DNA of 53,228 nucleotides. Source: Pseudomonas sp. Ga0074129. Lineage in GTDB: Bacteria; Pseudomonadota; Gammaproteobacteria; Pseudomonadales; Pseudomonadaceae. The notes under the pieces are model-generated. The model was not told where the DNA came from. It was given only the letters and a program-made list of their open reading frames with translations, and did no database searches. Of this stretch, positions 24,292 to 33,094 are shown one piece after another. Location: contig LNDO01000109.1 in assembly GCA_001465025.1 (NCBI GenBank), forward strand, positions 1 through 53,228, in the 5' to 3' direction. The position numbers and the translations under genes are program-made. The first letter of the stretch is position 1. Every line of letters begins with the position of its first letter.

Positions 24292-25164
24292 CTAGTAAAT
24301 GGCTTGATACAACTTGCGCCGGTAGGTCGTGACCAGTGGATGGTCGTTGCCCAGCAGGTCGAAGACTTGCAACAAGGTTTTGTGCGGCAGGCCGTCGGCG
24401 TAGCTGCGGTTGCGGACAAACAGCTTAAGCAGCGCATCCAGTGCCGGCTCATAGTGCTGGCGGGACAGTTGCTGAATGGCCAGTTGGTAGCTGGCTTCAT
24501 CGTCATCGGCGTTTTGCGCTAGGCGGGTTTTCAGGCTGGCCACGTCAGGCATCTCGGCGGCCTGACGCAGGAACGTCAATTGCGCCCGCGCGCCGGCCAG
24601 GGCCTGCTTGTGTTCGTCACCTTTCACGGCGTTCAGCACCAATTCGGCTTCGCCCAGTTCACCGCGTTCGGCCAGGCAGCGGGCATACAGAATCAGCGCG
24701 GCGGCGTGTTCGTTGTTTTCCGTCAGCAGCACCTTGAGCAGGGCTTCGGCATCGGCAAAGCGCCCTTCGCTGAACAGTGCCTGCGCCGCCTCCATTGGAT
24801 CAGCCGCTTCTGGTGCGGGTTCTGCCACGTGGGGCTTGAGCATTTCACGGATGGCCGATTCAGGCTGTGCGCCGGCAAAACCGTCCACAGGCTGACCATC
24901 TTTGAACAGCACCACGGTCGGCAGGCTGCGAATGCCGAAGCGGGCGACGATCTCTTGCTCGATGTCGCAGTTGACCTTGGCCAGCAGCAGTTCGCCGCGA
25001 TACTCCTCGGTGATTTTCGCCAGCAGTGGCATCAGTGCTTTGCACGGCGCGCACCATTCGGCCCAGAAATCCACCAGCACGGGTGTCTCGAATGAGTTTT
25101 CAATCACCAGTTGTTCGAAGTTGCTACTGCCAGCGATATCAAAAATGTAAGGCGTGTCGCTCAT
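24292..25164 (-). CDS. cnoX: Chaperedoxin CnoX (thioredoxin domain plus TPR)
   Basis: A 290-residue protein with an N-terminal thioredoxin fold carrying WCAPCK (Cys38 and Cys41) and a C-terminal TPR part (about 120-290; AAQALFSEGRFADAEALLKVLL). This is the YbbN/CnoX layout: a holdase that passes clients to GroEL/DnaK and forms mixed disulfides under oxidative chlorine stress. E. coli CnoX has SxxC, whereas this protein keeps both Cys, as is common in Pseudomonas, so redox activity may differ. It is a single gene; P. aeruginosa has it at the same place. Confidence 0.9.
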   Translation of the reverse strand: MSDTPYIFDIAGSSNFEQLVIENSFETPVLVDFWAEWCAPCKALMPLLAKITEEYRGELLLAKVNCDIEQEIVARFGIRSLPTVVLFKDGQPVDGFAGAQPESAIREMLKPHVAEPAPEAADPMEAAQALFSEGRFADAEALLKVLLTENNEHAAALILYARCLAERGELGEAELVLNAVKGDEHKQALAGARAQLTFLRQAAEMPDVASLKTRLAQNADDDEASYQLAIQQLSRQHYEPALDALLKLFVRNRSYADGLPHKTLLQVFDLLGNDHPLVTTYRRKLYQAIY

Positions 25165-25235
25165 GGTCGGTCTCGTCTGGGCGAAGAATGGAATGGACTA
25201 TAAATGCGGGCGCGGCGCGGCGGATACAAGGGCGT

Positions 25236-25892
25236 TTAGGTGCGTTCGGCGAAGTACAGGCTGACATGGCGAAACTCAGCCGGCTCGGCCAGGTCTGGCC
25301 AGGTACAGGCCTCCAGCATGCCCAGGCGCTGATACAGCGGATGCTGAAAATCACGCACCCGTGAGTCGGCCACTAACGCTTGGCGGCCTCGACTGAGGAA
25401 CTGGTCGAGCAGCGGCAGGTTGGCACGGTCGTAGAGCACGTCGGCGACGATGATCAGATCAAAGCGGTCGGCTTCGGCAAAGAAATCGGCCGAGTAGCTG
25501 AGCGTGACCTCATTCAGTGCTGCATTGGCTTTGCAGGCTTCCAGCGCCAGTGGGTCGAGGTCGCAGGCCACCACTTCGAGTGCGCCGGCCTTGGCCGCCG
25601 CAATGGCCGCCACGCCCGAACCCGCACCGAAATCCAGCACGCGTTTGCCGTGCACCCATTGCGGGTTTTGCGCCAACCAGCGCGCGAGCACCAAGCCGCT
25701 GGCCCAACAGAAACACCAGTAGGGCGGCTCTTCAAGAATGCGCCGGGTTTCTTCTGGGCTGAAGGCACGGTGCATGTTGTTGGCGTCGATCAGCCACAGT
25801 TTGATGTCGGTGCCAGGCAGGGTTTCTGCCGACAGTTGCGCATCACCCAGCAGCGCGCTCAGCGCCTGTTGCAGTGCGGCTGGGGCACTCAT
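25236..25892 (-). CDS. Class I SAM-dependent methyltransferase (protein lysine type)
   Basis: A 218-residue protein with motif I VLDFGAGSGVAAIAAA, acidic post-I ACDLDPLALEA and motif IV LIIVADVLYDRANLPLL. It resembles the METTL20/ETFKMT group of protein lysine methyltransferases (PYWCFCWASGLVLARWLA before motif I). The partner protein is not identifiable from context. It overlaps the upstream YbaY-like gene by 4 bp (ATGA) and is probably co-transcribed with it. Confidence 0.82.
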   Translation of the reverse strand: MSAPAALQQALSALLGDAQLSAETLPGTDIKLWLIDANNMHRAFSPEETRRILEEPPYWCFCWASGLVLARWLAQNPQWVHGKRVLDFGAGSGVAAIAAAKAGALEVVACDLDPLALEACKANAALNEVTLSYSADFFAEADRFDLIIVADVLYDRANLPLLDQFLSRGRQALVADSRVRDFQHPLYQRLGMLEACTWPDLAEPAEFRHVSLYFAERT

Positions 25893-26338
25893 GGCGCGGG
25901 CACCAGGTGCAGCGCGCCGAGGGTTTGGCTGTTTGCCTGAATAATGGGCTGAGGTGGCAGGCGCAGGATCAATTTGCCCGCTTGATTGGCGCGGCCGTGC
26001 AGCTCCACACGGCTGTGTTTGGAGAAGGTTTGAGGGTCGAAGACCAGGCGAAAATCCAGCGGCGTGCCGTTGCTGCGCAGTTGGGCGGTGCCGAGTGTGG
26101 CGTGCGGTCGACCGCGTTGATCGACCGCCAGCAAGGCCAGTTCCACCTCGGCGGCGAGCGGTATGTTTAGCAGGCTGCCGGTTAATTCACGTTGGTGCGC
26201 CTGCAGCGGAGTCGGGGCGGCTTGCACGGGTGGCGCGGCTACCGCCACCGGCTGCTCTGGGGTGTCACGCGTGCAGGCGCTCAGCACAGCAAGCAGGCTA
26301 AGCAGGATCAATGGGCGAAACGGCGTAGGCGCTTTCAT
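25889..26338 (-). CDS. YbaY-family lipoprotein
   Basis: A 149-residue lipoprotein: signal peptide with lipobox LSAC (Cys at about 22), a Pro/Ala linker ([15 protein letters not shown]), then a small beta domain of the YbaY type ([22 protein letters not shown] ... [23 protein letters not shown]). Such lipoproteins are anchored in the envelope; their role is not known. The frame extends to 26611, but this part is the divergent nrdR promoter and gene, so ATG 26338 is preferred. It overlaps the methyltransferase gene by 4 bp. Confidence 0.72.
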   Translation of the reverse strand: MKAPTPFRPLILLSLLAVLSACTRDTPEQPVAVAAPPVQAAPTPLQAHQRELTGSLLNIPLAAEVELALLAVDQRGRPHATLGTAQLRSNGTPLDFRLVFDPQTFSKHSRVELHGRANQAGKLILRLPPQPIIQANSQTLGALHLVPAP

Positions 26339-26453
26339 CAGGGCAATCACTGGGCTGCGTTGGATGGGCGCTTGTATACCGCAAAGGCCTTGGCTTGTCT
26401 TGCCTGCGGGATGCGCTACCATGCCCTCTTTGGGTCTAAGGCTGACATTATCT

Positions 26454-26918
26454 ATGCACTGTCCCTTCTGCGGTGCCAATGACACTAAAGTGATCGACTC
26501 GCGCCTGGTGGCTGAAGGCGAGCAAGTGCGTCGCCGTCGCGAATGCCTGGCGTGCGAGGAGCGCTTCACCACCTTTGAAACCGCCGAATTGGTCATGCCG
26601 CGGCTGATCAAGCAAGACGGCAGCCGTCAGCCTTTCGATGAAGACAAGCTGCGTGCCGGCATGCAGCGCGCCCTGGAAAAACGCCCAGTTAGCATTGAGC
26701 GGCTGGAAGCGGCCATTGCCCACATCAAGCACAAGCTGCGGGCGACCGGTGAGCGCGAAATCAAATCGCTGGTGCTGGGTGAGCTGGTCATGGCCGAGCT
26801 GCAAAAGCTCGATGAAGTGGCCTATATCCGTTTTGCTTCCGTGTATAAGCGCTTTCAGGACCTCAACGAGTTCCGCGAGGAAATCGACCGCTTATCCCGC
26901 GAGCCCGCCAAAGGCTGA
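26454..26918 (+). CDS. nrdR: Transcriptional repressor NrdR
   Basis: A 154-residue regulator of ribonucleotide reductase genes. It has the N-terminal zinc ribbon (C3, C6, C31, C34; MHCPFCG ... CLACEERF) and the ATP-cone domain ([20 protein letters not shown] ... [15 protein letters not shown]) that senses ATP/dATP. ATG 26454 agrees with homologues. Its stop overlaps ribD by one base (TGATG), the common nrdR-ribD arrangement in proteobacteria. Confidence 0.97.
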   Translation: MHCPFCGANDTKVIDSRLVAEGEQVRRRRECLACEERFTTFETAELVMPRLIKQDGSRQPFDEDKLRAGMQRALEKRPVSIERLEAAIAHIKHKLRATGEREIKSLVLGELVMAELQKLDEVAYIRFASVYKRFQDLNEFREEIDRLSREPAKG

Positions 26919-28036
26919 TGATGAATTCCGATCACGCCTTCATGGCGCGCGCTCTAGAGTTGGCTCGCAAAGGCCTGTACTCGACTCATCCCAATCCCCG
27001 TGTCGGCTGTGTGATTGTGCGCGACGGCGAAGTTGTCGGCGAAGGCTGGCATGCGCGCGCCGGTGAGCCGCATGCCGAAGTGCACGCGTTGCGCCAAGCC
27101 GGCGAGCGGGCGCGCGGCGCGACGGCTTACGTCACGCTCGAACCCTGCAGTCACCACGGGCGCACACCGCCCTGTGCGGACGCGCTGATCAATGCTGGTG
27201 TCGCCCGCGTAGTGGCGGCCATGCAAGACCCTAATCCGCAGGTCAGCGGCAATGGTTTACTGCGTTTGATGCATGCGGGTATCGCCGTGCAGAGCGGTGT
27301 GCTGGAGGCCGAGGCGCGGGTGCTGAATGCCGGCTTTATCAAACGCATGGAGCATGGCTTGCCGTTCGTGCGGGTTAAGTTGGCGATGAGCCTCGATGGT
27401 CGCACCGCCATGGCCAGCGGCGAGAGCCAATGGATCACCGGTGCAGCGGCGCGTTCGGCGGTGCAACGGTTACGCGCTCGTTCCAGCGTAGTGGTGACGG
27501 GGGCTGACACAGTACTGGCTGATGGTGCGCGCCTGACCCTGCGCGAAAGTGAATTGGGTCTAAACCCGGAACAAACCTTTATGGCCCTGTCGCGCCAGCC
27601 GCAACGCTTGCTGATCGATGGTCGTTTGCGCGTGCCGCTGCATGTGCCGTTTTTTCAAGCGGGCGCGGCCATGGTGGCAACCTGTGCGGCGGCGTCGGCG
27701 CGTTTTCGCTATCTGGACGATGGCCACGAACTATTGGCCTTGCCCGGTAGTAACGGGCATGTTGATCTGCGCCGCTTGCTTATGGAACTGGCGTCGCGCG
27801 GTGCCAATGAAGTGCTGGTGGAAGCCGGGCCGCGGTTGGCTGGCGCATTCGCTCGCCAAGGGTTGGTGGATGAGTACCAGCTGTTCGTGGCGGCCAAGTT
27901 TCTCGGCTCCAGCGCTCGTCCGTTACTGGACATGCCGCTGGCGCGCATGGCCGATGCCCCGGCGCTGAAGATCGTCGATATGCGGGCGGTGGGTGAAGAT
28001 TGGTTGATTGTCGCGGTGCCGCAGCCGTCGGAATAA
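26918..28036 (+). CDS. ribD: RibD: bifunctional pyrimidine deaminase/reductase
   Basis: Performs the second and third steps of riboflavin synthesis. The 372-residue product has the deaminase domain with zinc ligands H52 (PHAE), C77 and C86 (EPCSHHGRTPPC) and the C-terminal NADPH reductase domain (FVRVKLAMSLDGRTAMASGESQWITG ... LVEAGPRLAGAF). Two starts are possible, ATG 26918 overlapping the nrdR stop and ATG 26921. It lies upstream of the FMN riboswitch, so it is not itself controlled by that switch from this position. Confidence 0.95.
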   Translation: MMNSDHAFMARALELARKGLYSTHPNPRVGCVIVRDGEVVGEGWHARAGEPHAEVHALRQAGERARGATAYVTLEPCSHHGRTPPCADALINAGVARVVAAMQDPNPQVSGNGLLRLMHAGIAVQSGVLEAEARVLNAGFIKRMEHGLPFVRVKLAMSLDGRTAMASGESQWITGAAARSAVQRLRARSSVVVTGADTVLADGARLTLRESELGLNPEQTFMALSRQPQRLLIDGRLRVPLHVPFFQAGAAMVATCAAASARFRYLDDGHELLALPGSNGHVDLRRLLMELASRGANEVLVEAGPRLAGAFARQGLVDEYQLFVAAKFLGSSARPLLDMPLARMADAPALKIVDMRAVGEDWLIVAVPQPSE

Positions 28037-28139
28037 CGGCGTGCAACGGCAATAACCGGCCATTCAGCGTGTTGTTCGTCGGTACAGGCACAGTGCAATC
28101 TGTGGTAAAACGCGTCTCGGTCTGCAAATGGCCGCAACG

Positions 28140-28291
28140 TTCTCAGGGCGGGGTGTAATTCCCCACCGGCGGTAATGGCTGCTTAGCCTAGCCCGCGAGC
28201 GCTTGGCACTGGGTGTAAACCGGGTGGCAAGGTCAGCAGACCCGGTGTGATTCCGGGGCCGACGGTTAAAGTCCGGATAAAGAGAGAGCGG
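28140..28291 (+). ncRNA. FMN riboswitch (RFN element)
   Basis: The conserved RFN blocks appear in order: TCTCAGGGCGGGGTG, ATTCCCCACCGGCGGTAATG, AGCCCGCGAGCGC, GGTCAGCAGACCCGG, TGATTCCGGGGCCGACGGT, and TAAAGTCCGGATAAAGAGAG. It senses FMN and lowers riboflavin gene expression. Here it stands between ribD and ribE. No intrinsic terminator follows; instead a hairpin hides the next ribosome-binding site (28350-28370), so control is probably at translation. Confidence 0.96.
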
Positions 28292-28349
28292 GATTGCCTC
28301 AGCAAGGCGCGCTCAGGCGTGCCTGTAAATCCCTATCGATCAAACGTGC

Positions 28350-28372
28350 CCTGTTTTTCTATAAAACAGGAG
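28350..28372 (+). promoter_or_regulatory. Shine-Dalgarno-sequestering hairpin of the FMN riboswitch
   Basis: CCTGTTTT-TCTAT-AAAACAGG forms a perfect 8-bp stem, and its 3' arm runs into the ribosome-binding site AGGAG (28368-28372) of the short ORF at 28382. When it forms, ribosome access is blocked. This is the expected expression platform for a translational riboswitch. Confidence 0.7.
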
Positions 28373-28381
28373 TTGTTGTGC

Positions 28382-28477
28382 ATGTCTGAATTTAATTTTG
28401 CACCCCGTGCGGTTGGCATCGTTTGCCAAGGCATCGCGGTGGGTGCGGCACAGGGGGATCTATGTTTACCGGCATAA
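28382..28477 (+). CDS. 31-codon leader ORF between FMN riboswitch and ribE
   Basis: ATG 28382, nine bases after AGGAG, opens a frame MSEFNFAPRAVGIVCQGIAV... ending TAA 28475-28477, 14 bases inside ribE (ATG 28462). The peptide has no similarity I recognise. The riboswitch-controlled ribosome-binding site belongs to this ORF and not to ribE, whose own site (CAGGGGGAT) lies inside the ORF. The overlap suggests coupling: ribosomes finishing the short ORF restart at ribE. It may be a true leader peptide or an untranslated accident; conservation of the frame in relatives would decide. Confidence 0.45.
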   Translation: MSEFNFAPRAVGIVCQGIAVGAAQGDLCLPA

Positions 28478-29124
28478 TCGAAGCCATTGGCAGCATTCGC
28501 GCGTTGACGCCCAAGGGCGGCGATGTGCGGGTCTATGTAGAAACCGGCAAGCTGGATTTGGCTGACGTCAAACTGGGCGACAGTATCGCCGTAAATGGCG
28601 TGTGTCTGACGGCGGTGGAATTACCTGGCGACGGCTTTTGGGCCGATGTCAGCCGTGAAACCCTGGCGCATACCGCGTTTATCAGCTTGAAAGCGGGCAG
28701 CAAGGTCAACCTAGAAAAGGCGCTAACGCCTACCAGTCGTCTGGGTGGTCATTTGGTCAGCGGCCATGTCGATGGCGTCGGTGAAATCATCGCCATGGCG
28801 GAAAACGCCCGGGCTTGGCAGTTCACCATTCGTGCGCCGCGTGAGTTGGCTAAGTACATCGCCCACAAAGGCTCTATCACGGTGGATGGCACCAGCCTGA
28901 CCGTCAACTCGGTGAATGGCGCTGAGTTCGAATTGACCATCGTCCCCCACACCCTGGCTGAAACCATCATGCTGGATTACCGCCCAGGTCGGCAGGTCAA
29001 CCTGGAAGTGGACCTTCTGGCGCGTTACCTGGAGCGTTTGCTGCTCGGTGACAAAGCCGCCGAGCCGAAAGCCTCGGGCATGACGGAAAGTTTTTTGGCC
29101 GAACACGGCTACATGAAGAATTAA
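28462..29124 (+). CDS. ribE: Riboflavin synthase alpha chain
   Basis: Catalyses the last step, dismutation of two 6,7-dimethyl-8-ribityllumazines to riboflavin. The 220-residue product consists of the two lumazine-binding repeats; the first begins [12 protein letters not shown] with [11 protein letters not shown], the second [14 protein letters not shown] with [11 protein letters not shown]. It follows the FMN riboswitch and a 31-codon leader ORF that it overlaps. ribBA follows 12 bp downstream. Called ribC in some Pseudomonas annotation. Confidence 0.95.
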   Translation: MFTGIIEAIGSIRALTPKGGDVRVYVETGKLDLADVKLGDSIAVNGVCLTAVELPGDGFWADVSRETLAHTAFISLKAGSKVNLEKALTPTSRLGGHLVSGHVDGVGEIIAMAENARAWQFTIRAPRELAKYIAHKGSITVDGTSLTVNSVNGAEFELTIVPHTLAETIMLDYRPGRQVNLEVDLLARYLERLLLGDKAAEPKASGMTESFLAEHGYMKN

Positions 29125-29136
29125 GGAATCGCCAGC

Positions 29137-30231
29137 ATGGCTCTTAACAGCATCGAAGAACTGATCGAAGACATCCGCGCCGGCAAAATGGTCATCCTCA
29201 TGGATGACGAAGACCGCGAGAACGAAGGCGATCTGATCATCGCCTCCGAATGCGTCACCGCTGAACACATCAACTTCATGGCGCGCTTTGCCCGTGGCCT
29301 GATTTGCATGCCGATGACTCGCGAGCGCTGCGAAACCCTCAAGCTGCCGTTGATGGCACCGCGCAACGGTTCCGGTTTCGGCACCAAGTTCACCGTCTCT
29401 ATTGAAGCGGCTGAAGGCGTGACCACCGGTATTTCCGCTGCCGACCGCGCGCGCACCGTGCAAGCGGCGGCCGCCAAAAACGCCAAGGCTGATGACATCG
29501 TCAGTCCCGGACACATCTTCCCGCTGATGGCCCAGCCCGGCGGTGTGCTGGCCCGGGCCGGTCACACCGAAGCGGCCTGCGACCTGGCGCGCATGGGCGG
29601 TTTTGAGGCGAGCGGGGTGATCTGCGAAATCATGAATGATGACGGCACCATGGCCCGTCGCCCTGAGCTTGAGGTGTTTGCCGCTGAGCATGGCATCAAG
29701 ATCGGCACCATCGCCGACCTGATCCATTATCGCCTGATCCACGAGCGCACCGTTGAGCGCGTCAGCGAGCAGGTGCTGGACAGCGAGTTGGGCACGTTCA
29801 ATCTGGTGACCTACCGCGATTCCCTGGAAAACGATGTGCACATCGCCCTGACTCTCGGTGCGATCTGCGCCGACGAGCCGACGCTGGTGCGCGTGCACAA
29901 CATGGACCCGCTGCGCGACCTGTTTATGGTCAATCAGCCGGGTCGTTGGAGTATGCGTGCGGCTATGGCGCAGGTGGCCAAAGATGGCAGCGGCGTGGTT
30001 TTGCTGTTGGGCAATCCGCTGACCGGGCCAGATCTGCTGGCGCACTTGGAGCGGCAGTTGGGCGGGGATGCCAAACCGGCGAATCCGACCACCTACAGCA
30101 CCGTCGGCGCCGGTTCGCAGATTTTGCGTGACCTGGGCGTGCGTAAAATGCGCCTGATGAGTTCGCCGATGAAGTTCAATGCAATATCCGGTTTCGACCT
30201 GGAAGTTGTAGAATACCTGCCCGCTGAATAA
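29137..30231 (+). CDS. ribB: DHBP synthase with degenerate GTP cyclohydrolase II domain
   Basis: The N-terminal half (about 1-205) is 3,4-dihydroxy-2-butanone 4-phosphate synthase, with the acidic active-site loop [11 protein letters not shown] (23-33) and the [17 protein letters not shown] motif. The C-terminal half (about 206-364) is laid out like GTP cyclohydrolase II, but the three zinc cysteines are missing: where RibA has [18 protein letters not shown], this protein has [16 protein letters not shown]. So that half should not hydrolyse GTP; a complete RibA is encoded at 34611. This is the hybrid RibBX type, and the second half may be structural or regulatory. It is intact at 364 residues and 12 bp after ribE. 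Confidence 0.93.
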   Translation: MALNSIEELIEDIRAGKMVILMDDEDRENEGDLIIASECVTAEHINFMARFARGLICMPMTRERCETLKLPLMAPRNGSGFGTKFTVSIEAAEGVTTGISAADRARTVQAAAAKNAKADDIVSPGHIFPLMAQPGGVLARAGHTEAACDLARMGGFEASGVICEIMNDDGTMARRPELEVFAAEHGIKIGTIADLIHYRLIHERTVERVSEQVLDSELGTFNLVTYRDSLENDVHIALTLGAICADEPTLVRVHNMDPLRDLFMVNQPGRWSMRAAMAQVAKDGSGVVLLLGNPLTGPDLLAHLERQLGGDAKPANPTTYSTVGAGSQILRDLGVRKMRLMSSPMKFNAISGFDLEVVEYLPAE

Positions 30232-30415
30232 CCATCGCCGAGCTTATGCTCGTTTGCAGGCCGTGATGCACCCTGTTTGGCGCAGCCGTTTACTGGTGTA
30301 GGCGGCTCTAGCCGGCAGGTTTGCCACTGATCTGTACGATGCTCGCTCCGCGCTGTTTTGTTGGGCTATACATTGCTTGCCCGCAGGCTCTTTAACGCTA
30401 TATGAGAATTGTTCC
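30232..30415. other. 184-bp gap inside the rib operon
   Basis: No gene or well-formed terminator is visible between ribBA and ribH. The gap is longer than the others in this cluster and might hold a promoter for the ribH-nusB-thiL-pgpA part, which must be expressed for nusB regardless of FMN. I see no strong promoter elements. Confidence 0.5.
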
Positions 30416-30892
30416 ATGACCCTGAAGACCATCGAAGGTACGTTCATCGCCCCCAAGGGCCGTTTTGCCCTGGTTGTCGGCCGCTTTAACAGCTTTGTTG
30501 TCGAAAGCCTGGTAAGCGGTGCCGTTGACGCGCTGGTTCGCCATGGCGTGAGCGAAAACGACATCACCATCATCCGCGCACCGGGTGCCTTCGAAATTCC
30601 GTTGGTCGCACAGAAAGTCGCTCAGCGTGGTGATTTCGACGCGATCATCGCCCTTGGCGCAGTGATCCGTGGCGGCACCCCGCACTTTGAATATGTGGCT
30701 GGTGAATGCACCAAGGGCCTGGCCCAGGTGTCCATGGAGTTCGGCGTGCCGGTAGCATTTGGCGTCCTGACCGTTGATTCTATCGAACAAGCCATTGAGC
30801 GTTCCGGCACCAAGGCTGGCAACAAAGGCGCCGAAGCAGCACTGTCTGCTCTGGAAATGATCAGCCTGCTGGCGCAGTTGGAGGCCAAGTGA
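30416..30892 (+). CDS. ribH: 6,7-dimethyl-8-ribityllumazine synthase
   Basis: Makes lumazine from the RibB product and the RibD product. The 158-residue protein matches Pseudomonas RibH from [21 protein letters not shown] to [16 protein letters not shown], with the active site motifs [21 protein letters not shown] and the His in [15 protein letters not shown] 30416 agrees with relatives; an in-frame upstream ATG at 30377 has no support. It overlaps nusB by 4 bases (GTGA). Confidence 0.96.
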   Translation: MTLKTIEGTFIAPKGRFALVVGRFNSFVVESLVSGAVDALVRHGVSENDITIIRAPGAFEIPLVAQKVAQRGDFDAIIALGAVIRGGTPHFEYVAGECTKGLAQVSMEFGVPVAFGVLTVDSIEQAIERSGTKAGNKGAEAALSALEMISLLAQLEAK

Positions 30893-31380
30893 GCCAGAAC
30901 GACAGCACCGGGCAGCCGCCGCAAGCGCCGAAAAAAGGCCCTAGCACCAAAACTCTGGCGCGTCGTCAAGCACGCTCGCTGGCCATGCAGGCGCTGTATT
31001 CCTGGCACATGGCCGGGCAGGCTCTGAACGAAATCGAAGCGCAGTTTCGCGTAGACAACGATTTCACCTCGGTGGACGGTGCTTACTTCCACGAGATCCT
31101 GCACGGTGTACCGCGTCAGAAAACCGAAATCGACGGCGCGTTCGAGTCGCTGCTAGACCGTCCGCTGCATGAGATTGACCCGGTTGAACTGTCGATTCTG
31201 CGGCTGTCGACCTTCGAACTGAAAAACCGCATCGATATCCCGTATCGCGTGGTGATCAACGAAGGCATTGAGCTGGCTAAAGTGTTTGGCGCCACTGACG
31301 GGCACAAGTTCGTCAACGGTGTGCTGGACAAGCTGGCACCGCGTTTGCGCGCGGATGAAGTTCGCGCCAACAAGCGTTAA
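30889..31380 (+). CDS. nusB: Transcription antitermination factor NusB
   Basis: NusB with S10 (NusE) binds boxA RNA and supports antitermination at rRNA operons. The 163-residue all-helical protein contains [20 protein letters not shown] and the C-terminal [27 protein letters not shown]. The start is GTG 30889, overlapping the ribH stop (GTGA); no other start fits the N-terminus of homologues. ribH-nusB-thiL linkage is common in proteobacteria. A long palindromic repeat follows before thiL. Confidence 0.95.
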   Translation: MSQNDSTGQPPQAPKKGPSTKTLARRQARSLAMQALYSWHMAGQALNEIEAQFRVDNDFTSVDGAYFHEILHGVPRQKTEIDGAFESLLDRPLHEIDPVELSILRLSTFELKNRIDIPYRVVINEGIELAKVFGATDGHKFVNGVLDKLAPRLRADEVRANKR

Positions 31381-31431
31381 GGCCTGTCGTGGTGCTTGAC
31401 TTACGATCTTGCGAGCTAGAGTCCTGCAAGG

Positions 31432-31490
31432 CAAAAACAGGCGAGGACGCGGAGTTTACTGGTGTAAATGAGCAGTCCGAGCCTGTTTTG
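31432..31490. repeat. Long imperfect palindrome between nusB and thiL
   Basis: CAAAAACAGGCGAGGACGCG pairs with CAGTCCGAGCCTGTTTTG across the centre AGTTTACTGGTGTAAATGAG, giving a stem-loop about 59 bp long. Sequences flanking it (AGAGTCCTGCAAGG; CGACGCGCAGCAGATCGTTG) also look like parts of a larger dispersed element that I recall from other pseudomonads. It fills most of the 207-bp space between nusB and thiL, so it is transcribed in the operon. Confidence 0.65.
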
Positions 31491-31587
31491 ACTTGCTCCG
31501 CTCGCCCTTCGGGCCAGCCTTCGGCTGTTACTCCCGCTGGTCGTTGCAACGCAGCAGGGCCGACGCGCAGCAGATCGTTGCTATCTC

Positions 31588-32544
31588 ATGGGTGAGTTTG
31601 AGCTGATCCGCCAATACTTCGCCGCTGCGCCCTGTGCGCAGGCTGGCGAAGGCGTGGCCTTGGGCATCGGCGACGATTGTGCCTTGCTGCAATTGCCGGT
31701 TGGCGAGCAACTGGCCATTTCTACCGACACCCTGGTGGCTGGGGTGCATTTCCCCGATGCTGCTGATCCATTTTTGCTAGGCCAGCGCGCGCTGGCAGTT
31801 TCTGTTAGCGACCTGGCTGCCATGGGCGCTACGCCGCTCGGTTTCACCTTAGCCTTGACCCTGCCCCAAGCCGAAGCGCATTGGCTGCAAGCGTTCGCCC
31901 GTGGTTTGGATCACATGGCGCAGCACTGCGCGATCCGCTTGATCGGTGGCGATACCACGCGCGGCCCCCTGAGCTTGACCCTGACCGTCTTTGGTCGCCT
32001 CCCCGCGGGCATGGCATTGACGCGTCACGGCGCACGCGTGGGCGATCTGCTGTGTGTCGGTGGCGAGTTGGGTGACGCGGCGGGCGCGTTGCCGCTGGTG
32101 CTGCAGCAGCGCCGCGCTGAACCGGCCATCGCCGAGGCATTGCTGTCGCGTTATTGGTCACCACTGCCGCAGCTTGATTTGGGGCTGGCGCTGCGAGGCA
32201 AGGCCAGTGCGGCGCTGGACATCTCTGATGGCTTATTGGCGGACTGCGGGCATATTGCGCGCGCTTCATCGGTGCAACTGATTATCGAGCAAGCGCAGGT
32301 GCCCGTTTCGTCGGCCCTGCGCGCTTTTGCCGGCGAGGCCGGTGCGCTGCAGTGCGCGCTAAGCGGCGGCGATGATTATCGGCTGGCCTTTACTCTGCCC
32401 CCCCAATACCTCGACGATTTGCTGCAGGCTGGTTGGCCGCTGCGGGTGATCGGGCGCGTAGCCGTTGGGCAAGGCGTGCTGTTGGTGGAGGAGCAGGGCC
32501 GTCCGGTCTCGCTCCCGCAACATGGATATCAACACTTTGGATAA
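31588..32544 (+). CDS. thiL: Thiamine-monophosphate kinase
   Basis: Phosphorylates thiamine monophosphate to the active diphosphate. The 318-residue protein has the ThiL/PurM fold motifs GIGDDCALL (about 26-34), STDTLVAGVHF, RALAVSVSDLAAMGA, LIGGDTTRGPLSLTLTV, ALDISDGLLADCGHIA and SGGDDYRLAFT. It starts at ATG 31588 after a 207-bp repeat-containing gap and is followed by pgpA after 5 bp. No defect is seen. Confidence 0.94.
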   Translation: MGEFELIRQYFAAAPCAQAGEGVALGIGDDCALLQLPVGEQLAISTDTLVAGVHFPDAADPFLLGQRALAVSVSDLAAMGATPLGFTLALTLPQAEAHWLQAFARGLDHMAQHCAIRLIGGDTTRGPLSLTLTVFGRLPAGMALTRHGARVGDLLCVGGELGDAAGALPLVLQQRRAEPAIAEALLSRYWSPLPQLDLGLALRGKASAALDISDGLLADCGHIARASSVQLIIEQAQVPVSSALRAFAGEAGALQCALSGGDDYRLAFTLPPQYLDDLLQAGWPLRVIGRVAVGQGVLLVEEQGRPVSLPQHGYQHFG

Positions 32545-32549
32545 CCCCC

Positions 32550-33080
32550 GTGACTAAGCAACCTGAACACGCTGCAACCTTGCGCGTAGCGCCGTCTGTT
32601 TGGCGCAACCCCTGGCATTTCCTGGCATTTGGCTTTGGTACGGGCACTCTATCCAAAACCCCTGGCACCTGGGGTTCACTGGCGGCCCTGCCGTTTATTC
32701 CGTTGCTGCAGTTGTTACCCGACTGGGGTTACTGGCTGATGCTGTGCGCAACCATGCTGTTTGGCTTCTGGTTGTGCGGCAAAGTGGCTGATGACCTGCG
32801 CGTACACGACCACGAAGGCATTGTCTGGGATGAAATGGTCGGCATGTGGATCACCCTTTGGCTGGTGCCAGAGGGTTGGGGTTGGTTAGTGCTAGGCTTT
32901 GTATTGTTTCGACTGTTCGACATCCTCAAGCCTTGGCCGATCAGTTGGATCGACCGGCATGTACATGGCGGTGTCGGCATCATGCTCGACGATGTGTTGG
33001 CAGGGGTACTTGCTTGGATATCCCTGCAGCTGGTCGTCTGGGGTTGGGCCAACGGCCTGGCGGCAACGCTGGGGTTCTAG
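32550..33080 (+). CDS. pgpA: Phosphatidylglycerophosphatase A
   Basis: Removes the phosphate of phosphatidylglycerol phosphate at the inner membrane. The 176-residue protein has FGFGTGTLSKTPGTWGSLAALP (about 28-49), the acidic DHEGIVWDEMVGMWITLW active-site region, and several hydrophobic helices, ending RHVHGGVGIMLDDVLAGVLAW. I chose GTG 32550, 5 bp after thiL, giving VTKQPEHAATLRV as in relatives; the longer frame overlaps thiL. No strong Shine-Dalgarno precedes it, so coupling to thiL is likely. Confidence 0.92.
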   Translation: MTKQPEHAATLRVAPSVWRNPWHFLAFGFGTGTLSKTPGTWGSLAALPFIPLLQLLPDWGYWLMLCATMLFGFWLCGKVADDLRVHDHEGIVWDEMVGMWITLWLVPEGWGWLVLGFVLFRLFDILKPWPISWIDRHVHGGVGIMLDDVLAGVLAWISLQLVVWGWANGLAATLGF

Positions 33081-33094
33081 CGGGGAGTGTGTCG

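Noticed and set aside
28140-28340. Intrinsic terminator as output of the FMN riboswitch
   Set aside because: No GC hairpin followed by a T-run was found between the aptamer and the leader ORF; the TTTTT at 28353 is part of the SD-hiding stem.
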